Source of the DNA: Neelides folsomi
Taxonomy: Eukaryota; Arthropoda; Collembola; Neelipleona; Neelidae
Length of the DNA stretch: 64,000 bases
Direction: 5' to 3'
NCBI GenBank assembly: GCA_034687125.1
Contig: JAQGBZ010000328.1
Location: 1-64,000 of the forward strand
The translations under genes and the position numbers were made by a program. Below the pieces are notes generated by a model. The model did no database searches, was not told the DNA's origin, and saw only the letters and a program-made list of their open reading frames with translations. Numbering within the stretch: the first letter of the stretch is position 1; the number at the start of each line of letters is the position of its first letter. Below, one piece after another: positions 48,361 to 60,900 of this stretch.

Positions 48361-51300
48361 GAAATGGCTGAATTGCGATCAAGTGGCGAGCCGACAGAAG
48401 TTGAAAAGTGGAGACTAGAAATCCCCGGAGGCTCCTTTTCTCGCCCTGAAACTCTTGTAGTGGATTCTCCGTCATTCCCTTCTTACATATGCATAATATG
48501 GAATATGAGCAAGATTGTACGAGTACTCGTACGATTCATGCAAATGCATGCCTATGGGTTATTAGTGGTCAGGTTTATGCTCGACTTTGGTCGAAATTGG
48601 CGCTCTGGCGATGATTCAAAGTAAATATGCCTTTAAATTATGAATATGAAGTAGGGTCGTAATCCTTTGGGTTGGAGCAACAAAGCTTTCAACCATCTCC
48701 AACTGTCTAACGAGAAATGAATTCAAAAAGTTTGAGGTGAAGGTCTTGGAGTAATGCGAGCGAGAGAGATGGAACTCGCCGATAAAATTCTTAATTACCA
48801 ATATTCTTTGAGAGCGACAGGAGTGGAGGATGAGAGTCTCGACCAAGTTTATGAGTCAAGATGAAATCGGTCCGCATTAGAAACCCAAACAATCAGTGTC
48901 GAACAAAGCGGACGTCTAAATGCCCTCTTTGATACACACGATTAATGAAGAACGGGGGAAGAGACTCCTCAAACTCATAGTTTCACTTTGGAAAAAAATG
49001 ATAACATTGACACCTTTAAGAATGGAACTCGGACGAGTGCCAGTCACGACTTCATTTATTTTTCAAACCATTTCATTTCCCTTCCGATCTCTTTGTCTTC
49101 TTTTCACGACTCGCCTTTTGGAGCAAAAAGATCCGATTGACTACCAAATTCCCATGTCAATACTTGTACGATTCGATCTACGTCCACCTCCGGGTTATTA
49201 AATGGCAAGAGAAGAGGAGTTAAAAGGAACGAGTATTCCCTCCATTGTGTTTGCTCAAGTTTGTAAGTGGCTTTGGACTCTCACACTCTCGCCGGCTTCC
49301 TTTGCCCCGTGCCAGAGCTCTGAAGAAGATCCGGGCTAATCAGAAGAATTAAGTTCCAAGGCTTCTCAAATGGACTCTCGTCAGAGGATTTAATAGCGTG
49401 CTCTTAATGTCTGTTCCACAGTCGATTAGGAACACGAGCCCGTGAGTACAGATAGGCATTTATGCGTGCGACTGTTCATCCACGGATAATACATTACCCA
49501 CACATTACTCATCTAAACCATATTCACGGGAAAGGAAAGTCTTCGTGTGCCGAGACGTGTTAAGAAAAGCTCGCGATTTTATGCCGCTTCAACACTTATC
49601 TTTTAAATGATTTCAAGATCTCTACTTCACACTTATGAGAGATATTAATTTCAATCCAGAGTCTATCATTATTTAACTCTTATCTCACCAATCTCTTATA
49701 AAAACTATTGTATAAACTAGTAGTACATTTACTTTAATAATGTAAGAGTAATGTCGTACATAATATCGTATTTTTGTTATATTCAGGAAATTGTTATAAA
49801 CAAATATATTCAATTGTTGTATTTATATAAAATAATTTTGGACGTATTGAAATACAAAAAATTACTATATAAAACAACTTCATCAAATGGGCAATATGTT
49901 ACATATCATCTCAACATATGATACATATTATGTGTAATTAAGAATTTGAATTGATTTCTTTAAGGAATTTGTATAATCTCAAAGGTGCTTCACATTTGAC
50001 ATGAATGTATGTTATTTGATAGGAAATGCACTTTCCCGTTTATGTAATAACAATTTTGCCCAAGATGCAAAAACGCATTACAATAATATAAATTATACCA
50101 TTTTATCTTATTTCTCAAGTACAAAAGAATTTGGTGTTAACTAACTTTTATAAAGTTTAATGGCCGACATTTTACTCGCTATATTGTAAAGTGTGGATCA
50201 CTCTGATCCTGATCATGTCTAGACTCTCAAAGTCTCAACACTCAAACCTTTGATCAAGAAAATGAGATAAAAATACAAGAAAAATCTCCAATCTCTCAAT
50301 TCAATCTTTGTGCTAATCAGACCCATGTTTTGAATTTTCGCTTTAACAATGAAACATGAGTGCAAGATAGAGAATACCTATCTACACTTTGATCGATGTA
50401 AATAAGTAACTAAATACTAGCCCTAAACCTTAATCAAGTAAACTTGCTTATTATATCAATGAAAAAATTTCAGAATGGAATGTTTTTCGTTACAAATGTA
50501 TCCCCAAATTAGCATACCTTTGAGCCTTTATTCTTATGAAATTCCTATGTCAGAAGGTTTTCTTGAGTTTAGCACACCTTTTAATGCAAGAAATGGAATT
50601 TATCATTCACATATTAGATCTTACAATGCCAGGATTTAGTGAATTTTGGACAAATTCCAAATCAATTGAAATTAATTAAAACCTTAAAGATGGCTTTGAA
50701 ATAATATTTATAGCGGTGCTTAAATATTACGGTTTGGAAAATCTGTATATAATTAATATGTGTGTAATATCAAAAAATAGTGTATATAGAGTATTACTAA
50801 TTATTTATTTTTTATTTCGTCTCTCTTAATCAACCTTGTAACTTGTCGTTAGCATGCAATCGATACTTACTCTATGGTATATAAAAATACATAATAATAT
50901 TATCATATTTTCTAATACATTTAACTGATCCCTTTACTGATATTTCAAAATTGGTCCCTACGCGTAAATCGGTGGTAGGGCTATACTATTAAAAATATTC
51001 CTAATACCCTATATACAGATTCAATCTGTATGGGTACATGGAGTAAATGTATTCCATAAAGTCATTTATTCCTTGATTACGTGGTTAATGTAAAGCATAG
51101 AAAGAATCCCTTTGAGGATATGTAGCGAAAAGGTGGAAGCTTGTAGATTTAGCTACGGTATGACGAGAGTGACGATGAGATTCTTGGAGATGAGTGTTCA
51201 AAGAGTGAATAAGGTGGCAATGGTCTCATCCCGTCTGAGTCGGATAGGCAGACAATGGGAGGATGAGGAACTTGTGGGCTCTGAGCTCCTTCTATTCTCC

Positions 51301-54300
51301 TCCTCTCCGCCGTGAAAAGGTTAAAAGAAATTCTTCGTCTCGGACTCTTCTATGGGATGCTCAATGCAGTAGCCAGATTTGTGGGAAGCCACCAAGTTAA
51401 GCGTCAAGGGGTGCAAAATAAAAATACCTCCGGGAGAACGATAAAAAATGTCTTCGAAAGAAATCACTTGATGAGCATGGGCCCAGCCTCCGACTCTCCT
51501 ATATGGAATTAATAAACAATTCCATGGCCCTCCGCATCACTCCCGAAACGCGAGGAGAAACCGTGAAATTTCCTCCAATTCACGCACTCTTCCCCTCCTA
51601 GCTGATTGAAGAAAAAACGAATTTTTATGAATTACTAATTATTAATTGAACATAATTGGATAATCAATAGTTGTTCAAAATATGCAATTAGCTTCTTATT
51701 TTACGCCTATTTGGGCCCTTCGGCCCAGCATAAATTAAACTAAAATATGCGCTAATGAAACTACTAGCTAACTAACTTAAACTATCATTACTCCATGTTT
51801 TTATCTCTTCTTTCTTTATAATAATTAATTCTCATGTTATTCCATATTTATATCACATGCACAATGTTCATTCATGAAAAGTCTTTATTGTTGGAATTAT
51901 CAGAGTTAGTTATAGGGAAGATAAGTAATATCATAGAAATTGCAATTGAAAGAAATATTGGTTTTTGTGTCTGATGTTGAATAACGCTGCAAACTACAAA
52001 GATATAATAAAAGGACGCATACTATGAGTAAACTTTGTAATTTAGATCACACTTGATTCAACAGGTTCACCACGAGCACAAAATTAAAGTAAATACATAA
52101 TATGTATTCAATCAATTTCAGTATAAACTTCTGTTTTATGTCCTTAATACCTACCTTATTTTATTCATGTTGCAATGTACAGGTACATTATGCAAATATT
52201 ATATAAGGTGTATCCTTACAGAAGGCTTTCTATCGAGCAAAGATTTCTTTCCAATTTGCATTTTTATCATCAACAAATTGAATTAAATTATAAGTTAAAT
52301 TAAGTAAAATAATTTTAAAATCAATTCCTCGGCTAATATAATCCTAAACCCCGTTTGGCAAAATTGTATTTGACCTGAGTGAATTTGTTAAGTGTGCATA
52401 AAGTATAGATATAATCCTCATAATCATGTGTACAACAATGGTTTATGGATGTAAGGGATGTTCGTTTAAATGCAAAGTTTCAGCATGGACACGTTCTTGG
52501 AGGAAAGTTGAAATGGCAAAACAATAAGATTCAGCCTGTAATTTGAGTCAAGTCAGTAAATTTTTCAAGACATTAATGAAATAGAATTCGCCTATTCGAG
52601 CAACAAGTACAGATAGGAGTTAAAACACAAGAAAAGGCATTCAAATAACTAATATGTAATTCAAGTAGAGTGAGCATTTTTTCAAATCAAGTAATTTCAC
52701 TAGCAGAGTCACAGCAGGTATGATAATTGGTTGAAAGACGGGTGAAGTGCATAAGATAAATTACAGGTAATGCATTAATAAATTATACAAACGATGGAAC
52801 TCTGTGTGAGTTTAATGTAATACGCCTATTCGAATTATGAGACCAAGGAGGTAAAACAATTCACATCCGTTTATACATTTAGTCCTACCGCGAACCTCAG
52901 ATAAAATCAATTAATTTCTCATGTATACCTTTCTTCCTATGCATATTTAACTTCCAATGATTCTATAAAATTCCTGCTTTGATGGATTATTACTTTTAAG
53001 TCTTCTGAACACAGACATTCACCCGAACACTCGTTTTATTGACGGTGGCAATTGAAACTGGAAAAAGATTAAAAAGGAGCAGACGAACTCCCAACGTCCT
53101 AGTGTAAATCACACATAGAAAAGTATCTTACATGGATTGAGAGGTATGTCTATGGCTTGTCATAGGGAATTCGAGGAATTAAATGGCGAAGAATCTTATT
53201 TGAAAGATTGTAAAGTTCTTGAATTATCATAAAAGGGTTACATAAAAAGACCGGCTTTCTGCATAAAAATTAGCCACAATGTGGAAGTTCTAAGTAAAAT
53301 GAGTTTGACAAGAGTGAGGATGAGTGCCAAATTGTTTTATTGTAAGAGATTATATTTTTAATCAAACCAAGTAATTTAAATCTTTAATAATGTATCGAAT
53401 AAGAACTTAATTTCATTTTGACTATTAAATACTTACATTAAATAAGGCTCAGGATATTTAATATTTATACTATTTTCTCAAATGATATTTCCTTTCGAGT
53501 TTAACTGGAGGAAAATAATAAAATGGCTTACCATTTATTCTCCCAGCTTGTTTTATAGTTCAACATTCTTGACATATCTCACACGAGTTGGAATGATTTA
53601 ATGTGAAAAGACCAATTTTTAATTTAAAGACTTTTCCATTAAACTTTTAAAAAATGTGAGAAATCCGTCTGAGAAGTGAGAAGAGTTAAAGGTGAATGGG
53701 CAGTAAAATTATCTAAAAGGAGATCGAAAATGAGTTTCTGTGGAGGGATAAATGAGAAGAAGAGCCAGCGAGTGAGGAACACTGATTGGCAAGGATTGAA
53801 AATGGCTTATTGGTTCTGGTCCCCTATTGCAATAATACGAGAGTATGAGGTTGCGGAGGCAAAGTAAATTAATTAAGAGTCCCTTACTCAGAATCGATGC
53901 CGGTGAGGAGGTTAAGCCGGTATTTGTTAAGGGAGTGGATGAAACTTTCAACTTCACTGGGACAGAGTGAGACTGAACTGAAGACAAATAAAGGTAGTCA
54001 GACAGGTAAGAGAAAGATATGGAGATGGCGAGGCTTTGGCTCAAACTGCCTCTTCCCCTCTCTCATCCTTGGTGGAGTACAAAAAGCCCTGCTGGAACGA
54101 GTGAAAAGAGTGGAGGACGTGCAAAGTGGATGGATGAGCTCAGGATCCCATGCATGACCAAGTGTAAGCTCAACTGGCCCAGGGCAATCAGCCTCTTTTT
54201 TTATCATTTATCCCAGAATCTTTGCATAAGGAACTCTCCATTCTTCCTTTCATCAAATGTCCTCAAATCGAGACAGTCTCAAATTAGCCAGTGAACCAAG

Positions 54301-55500
54301 GACCAGACCAATTCCGAATTCCACCTCTGTGAAAAAACGAAGATTCACCCTTCTAGGATCTACTCTTGAATTTCAATGAAGCGAAGAGCCCTCTCAAACC
54401 TCAGCCTTTTTATCTCTCACTTCTGCACCATCACATCAAATTTGGGGATCTTTTCCCTTCAGTTAGAATATTCGGCCGCCAAGAGGAATAAAATCTTCCC
54501 TGGTTATTGATTCACCCTGCCAGTCATCCCTTCCAGATATACGAACAATCCGCACATGGTAAATTCCCTGAATTGAGCAATTAAACCCAAAGACTCCAAT
54601 TGTTCAAAACCACAAACAGATCAAGACGGTCTTGAGTACTGTTCGACACTGCTTTCAATACGTCTGTGAAGACTTTATTTACAATTCCAACCTTTGGTTT
54701 CAATCCTTTAAAGAGATCTGATTTATCTCATCATCATTCTGGCCGATTATCTGCATATAAAGCCCGTTTGTAGTGGGGATAAACGCAGTCTCATTGGCAG
54801 GGTTCTCTTTTCATTCATTGCTCTATTTTTAGATACAGGTGTGTGTCGTTGTCAGAGATAGTAGAATATTGTCTATTTATATAAGTACCATATTATATAC
54901 TTTTACCAGTAGAAATATTCGTATTTTATTTTTATTGCAATGATTTTATAGTAAAAGACGGTAAACTCGAGGTTCAACACTTCTTAAATCAAAGCTGTAT
55001 AAATGAGGCTCTTACATTTAGTGATTTGAGTGCAATTCAAACTCGGATTGTGTACAGTGTACAGAAACGGAAAAAGTTGAGCCGACTCTACTACAATATT
55101 ATTTATGTAAATATTTCTATTTTATTCCTCATTTGGAATCCATCATTTTGACTGATTACGAGAATTAATCCCGTGTCTATTATACGCGAAAGTATTCAAT
55201 ATTAGTCGGATTATTAGGGTTGAGTAATGTACTATTATGTTAATTGTTCATCTTTGATTGTTTTATATTATAGTGAGTGAGTATTTAAGACCAAGCCACC
55301 TACAGGGATCCTCCTTTGACTCGTGATGATAATGAATGCTTAATTAAGGAAACTCGTATATCTGGGAGTATAATGAGGACTTGGGTTCAAGAATTTCGCG
55401 TGTGTTTGGAAAGAAATTTTTGGTTATCTTCAATCGGACCTCGAGAAAAACAAATGTAGCGTTGAAGTAGCTTGAATAAATATATTTATTTTTTTCCTAG
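48361..55500. other. Gene-poor region, middle part with GC-richer islands
   Basis: GC-richer islands at about 48360-49600, 51060-51610 and 53660-54830 alternate with AT-rich DNA. The frame at 48364-48624 starts with a plausible ATG and ends by a GTAAAT donor-like site. The frames at 51112-51315, 53676-53867 and 53709-54044 minus are similar in length. None has a recognised domain, and several are open on both strands. I would not call any of them a gene. The islands could be regulatory DNA or exons of an unfamiliar long-intron gene. Confidence 0.5.
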
Positions 55501-55895
55501 TTAAATGGCGAATAAAAATTGTGGATGGGAAGGTTGGGCAGGCCGGGACAGATGACAATGAGGCTAAAGCACTTGATAAATGTACCGAGAGGAATAGGGA
55601 GGAAATCTACATATTTCAAGTCATGTTTTTCTGGAATCGGAATGATACATGTGTGTTAAAATTGCAGCTTCACAGCTCGCTTTTTCAACGCATGAATTTA
55701 TTTGCATACATTGAACGCGGAGATACTCTCATTCTTCTGAGCTGGGCAAGCATTAGCATTTCCAGTGTTTTAATTTTTAAATACAACTTTCCTCCCTTGT
55801 TCGAAGAAGCTTTTCTCGCTAGATTAAATTCCAATTTAATAGTTTTTTTAATTAAGTATATTTTGATGTTTTTGCCTCCCCTTTTACATGAATGA
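55501..55895 (+). other. Unconfirmed open frame with a good 3' splice site
   Basis: A pyrimidine-rich tract ending TTTTTTTCCTAG at 55500 is followed by a 124-codon open frame (from 55521 to 55895) that could start as an exon at 55501. The first 40 or so codons are polar and protein-like, and the remainder is hydrophobic and AT-rich. No domain is recognised and no partner exon was found. Chance is the more likely explanation. Confidence 0.15.
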
Positions 55896-57840
55896 CTTCA
55901 TAGTCATTTTAATCACTATGTAATAGGTTGCTAACTACATCGTAATTTTATGGCTTGGTTAGCAGCTTTATGTGACATACCTGCATTTTGGACATAATAA
56001 TGCAATTTAATCAAAATGCCAAGATAATAGATACATTAGGTATAGGTATACATACTTACTACTAAAATTGTAAATATTAGTACATCCATTAATTTAGTAT
56101 TCCGTCCCTGGTATAAACTTGGTTAATGCTCAACAACACAATACTTCAGTATTTATTTACATAGACTACATAAGCCATCGAAGATCTTGTAGAGTTATAT
56201 GTTTTTATCACAATGTTCTTCCAATTCATGATTTACAATTTAATAATACCAAATGGAAAAGAAAAGAGTTTGCTTAAATAGGCGGATGAGTAGTAGTAGT
56301 AATACAAGAATCGTCGAATAAACTTTTATTTGATATCGAATTTGAAAAAGTTTTAAAATGGTTTATTGAATTGGTTCCGAGTATTTCAAAATTTTCATCA
56401 CACGATTTTAATTCAGACTGAATTATTTAATTTGGCAGGAATAATTGAAGCTATTATGGACATTCGGGGAAATTGGTCCTTTGAAATCTTTCTTGGAAGG
56501 CTAACTTTTTCTTTTATTCCTTAAATTCTCTCGGTCGTGTCATGACTCTCCTTATTTCTTAAGATAATAAATTCTCTTCATTGTTTTTACTCATTGAACT
56601 CGAGTTAAAGCATAAGTAAATGCTTATCAAAAAGGTACAAATGTAGTTTTACTATTTATCTTGCCCAAAAGGTATAACCTTTTATTTTTGTAAAGGGTCT
56701 GTTTGGAATCATTACAAGGTAAGGGTTTCTATTTATTATACTATTCTGCTCGTTTATACTCTAAATAAATCCTGGTTTTTTTTAATTAAGGGATTTTTAA
56801 TCCAACTAATATTTATAATGACAAAAGACAAAAATATTATAACATGAATTAAATATTAAACATTAAACATCAAGCTGAACTTTTTTAATTATTGATAGAG
56901 ACAAAAGTGCAGCCCATGCCTTATTCATTTATTAATAAATAAATACTGCATACTGTTCTACTTACACTTACACTTTAGTCCTTACATCTGTACTTTATAG
57001 GTACATACATGGGTCAACACTATTAGGTCTGAATTTGCTCGATAAATTCATCAGGTTGTACCATAGAGTAGCTGTAGGTATTATGTAAAATTTGTATAAA
57101 AATCCTAATTATTTTATTATAAACGGAATTATATAAATTAATGTACCATATTCCCTCTTCAATTGAGGTCTCCGACGTATAATTACGCTTTTCTCAATAA
57201 ATGAAATGAGTATTGAATTCACTGACCTATCCAAAGCTAAACATGTTAAGCATCTTCAAGCATAAATTACACCTATCATTCACTGTATTAAAAAAGCTGG
57301 CCAAAATTACTCTATGTTCACGCTCTAACTTCACTTATTATTGCTCTCAATTTGTAGAAACTTTGTGAACCATTTGAACCTAAAATTGTATGTTATCATT
57401 TCTTAATCATTAAGATACTTTTTTCATAAACATCCTTTTCTTTGAATTGCCGACTACTATAGTACATATATTGCAACTTGTTTTATATTGAACTTAAGCG
57501 GGTTCTTATTCCCTCTTTTTAAAACTTTCACGTAGTGGAAAGTTTATCAGTGGGATCTTTTAAATGTTCAAAGGAAGACAAATTGTTGAGAGATCCCTGT
57601 TTGCAAAACATACCAATTCTTGGCCAAGAGAAACCCCTTTGTTGCAGCGAAGTATTTATTCTCTTCGTAAAGAGAAACTGGAAGGAAGTGGGTTTATGAA
57701 ATTCGTTTAATTGGCTTCTGGCTAAGGAAGATGGTAATTGATGAGAGCGAGGTGAGGGGAAGGTAAATGCTTATGGACGGATCTTTGATATGGATGGTAG
57801 CTGTCAGAATATATGAAATGCGTGGGACAGAGTCAATTAG
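55896..57840. other. AT-rich gene-free DNA
   Basis: I see no ORF, RNA gene or repeat array worth naming. A purine/pyrimidine-mixed, less AT-rich patch begins near 57530 and leads into the GC-rich island at 57841-57955. Confidence 0.6.
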
Positions 57841-57955
57841 TGAAATCATCACGTCACTCACGCGTAACCACTTCATTCCGCGGCCCGCCGGAACGTCGGC
57901 CACCAAGGGAACCAACGACTCCTTTTACGGTCCTCCGACAGAAGAAGGCTCGGCA
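57841..57955 (+). other. Candidate coding exon in a GC-rich island
   Basis: The segment lies between an AG (57839-57840) and a consensus GTAAGA donor (57956). In frame with the donor it reads as a polar stretch including NHFIPRPAGTSATKG and FYGPPTEEGSA. The minus strand of the same DNA is also open and spliceable (57862-57921, with a consensus GTGAGT donor), so strand is uncertain. The plus-strand acceptor has a poor pyrimidine tract. Its base composition resembles the guanylyl cyclase exons. Product unknown. Confidence 0.25.
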
Positions 57956-60900
57956 GTAAGAACCCAATTACAGGTCCAGTTTTCCCTCCTCCTCCCTCCT
58001 TCGCGTAATTGTATTAAGAGTCCACCTAATTCTGTCTCCCTTTTATGAGTAATGAGTGGAAGACATAAATCAATTCCTTCCACTAGCCAATTCCTATCCC
58101 TCACTCCATGGCCAACCTTTTCACATAGGCCCTCATTGCAAATAAATAGGCTTGTAATGACACCACTTCATTATCCCTTCTTCCCACTACTGTGCCGAGC
58201 TCTCCAGAGGAAAAACACGCCATAAATTCATTTTGTCACATTATCACTCTCTGACCATGTAATGACTACTGATGGGTTGCTAATTTATTTGGACCTTTCT
58301 TCTTGTCACAAGAACAAGGATATTCACATCCATGAATTGAGAGCATCGGCCGTAAAAGCCGAGGCGCCTTTGTTGGCAGCCAAATCTCTCTCCAAATCCT
58401 GTCCTTGTCAAAGGCTTGCTTTTAATACCCCGCACATAACTCCGGCCGTGCCGGTCAGAGTTTAAGTACAACTGTAGATCGTAAAATGTAAAGCTACATG
58501 CTCAATCAACTAGTTTAAGGTCCGCTTCATTGAGCAAAAATGATCGAGAAACATTCGTCCAAAGAATCTAAACACCCTTTTCCTTCATAGAACATCTAAT
58601 GAAAATATATTCTTTTGTTGCTCTCAATTAGACTTGTTGTGATTGTCATTTGTTAATTAAGATTTGTAGGTGAAAAAATATGTCTCAGTATTTAGATATG
58701 AATGAATGACTTGATAAATGATACACATATTACAAATTGTCAAAGTATGATAAAAGTAAATGTATTATGATTTGAGAAGTTTATTAGGTTTAGGTATATC
58801 TTTTGACAAAAAAGATTTTCGCATTCTGATACCTTATACCTTAAATAATATTTATTATAGGTGCATGAAGGTATACGTAAATAGATACATTGGGAGAAAT
58901 ATAAACTGGGGAATTGGAATGCGAGACCTGCTCTGGATCGTTTTTAATAGCCTTTGATAAACCCTCATCCCTTATCATCAATCATCGCAGTCTCATAGAT
59001 CTTCTACGCAAAGAGTGATTCAGTGTCAATCAAGAATATCTCTTCTCCTACAACAGTTCTCATTTTCTTCGTAATAATGTTGTTCTCACTTGCTTCCCCA
59101 TTTAATGGGATGTGTTGTCCATCTACTCAAGTTACCATATTTTTTGTTCTTGAATCAAGTTTGGACAAACATTGAATTTATAATGATATGAGTGTTTCTT
59201 CATTTTCCTCTTAAAGCTGTCACTGTCACCCTCATGAAATTGCAAATCACACAATGTATTAGAATATAAGTTGTAATTATAATAAACAACTTTGCAATTA
59301 GCTACCACTATATTTTTCACCATCTTCGAATAATGATGATCGAGATGTGTCCTCACATCACAGCCGATCTACCTACATAATTCAAAAAATTCTCATCCAA
59401 TTGAATTCAATACATTTTTTATTGCATTTGTAATTAAATAAATGCGATAGCTTAATGGAGCAAAAATGTCTTTGCATGTCATTAATGTCAAGGAACCTCA
59501 CTTTGACTGACCAGATGTTGATAAAAATCTTTGTTGAAAACTTCAGCTCTACAAATAGTTTTTACAACATGACATATTACATAACTGAAGACGCTGAAAT
59601 TGTATATTTTACAATATGAGTCGTTTCTCAAGATAAGGTTTAGGAATACAGATAGTATGCCTAATATACTCATTAATAAGTAGAATATGGTATAGGTTTA
59701 TTTATATACTACTTTGTATAGGTATTACATATTTTTTATAGTAAAAAGGTACTAATAAGTATCAGGTATATCCTATGTATGGTAATGTATGTAGAATATA
59801 TCTAATACAAGGGAAGATATTCATTTATGTACTATGTAGGATATGTACGAAGGAGTAATACCTATAGTATGTACAGTATGTAATGTGAATAATGATGAAT
59901 ATTGCAAAGTACTCACCTAAACCCGAATTTTGAATAGCCAAAATAATTCCCATGTCTTTGATAATATTTTAAAAAGGTGTCACTTGAAAGAGGTTGACTG
60001 AGAGTGTAAGTAGAACGATTCGGAATGGTCGATGGCCGTAAAAGACAGACACAGGGGTTGAAGAGTCAGGCGGATGATGATTCCATTGTTTCGGTCTGGG
60101 GGTTTGGGGATTCCGAGTCTCACTACTAAAAATCTCTGGTCGGGGCTTTTGGTCTGTCTTGGGCTTCGTTCTGCTTTGACTGCTCGTTCACGAATTTCAT
60201 GATTCATGCCATAAAGAGAGGATTCGATGATGAAGCAGTTAAAACTTAAACGCACTTCACTCCTTCTCTTTGGCCTCCGCACTACCCTTGAGGACCCTCC
60301 TCTTTCAATAGTGACGACGCGTCTGATGATCCAACTCCTTCCACGGGCTCCAAATGATTTCTGAGGGCCAAATCTCGATCACAGTGATTGTTATAGGGTC
60401 GTCTCGTCGATGCTCAGGAGGGAGTTGGAGAGATTCCCTTCACAAATGTGAAGTCGGCAAATTTTGATCCGAGTCAGACCATTTGTGAATCTCCACCTTC
60501 TCCAGACCAAAAGACCTCATTAGAGCTTTCTCATTCCTCCTTGACGTATATTAAATTCCTTGTAACTCAAAATCCTTATTGTTCATTATTGGCTCTATAA
60601 TATTTATAATAATCATTTTGATATGCCTGATATGAAATGCAAGTATATTATGTAAATGCCGGGTCAATGAGAGCATTTAATATCATTAAATAGAAAACCG
60701 ATCCTTTGGTCCCCGCCCTTTGAAACGTTCTTTTTAGACTCCACAATGCGATCGAGGAACTAGTAAATCAAATACATAGTAAATGCAACCACCTACTCAC
60801 CAAAAACCAACCTATTTATTTCTATTCTCTTCCACATCCTGTTCAAATATGCACAGTTTCTCACGATTCATTTCTTTCAATGTTTCAAATTAGCCAAAAG

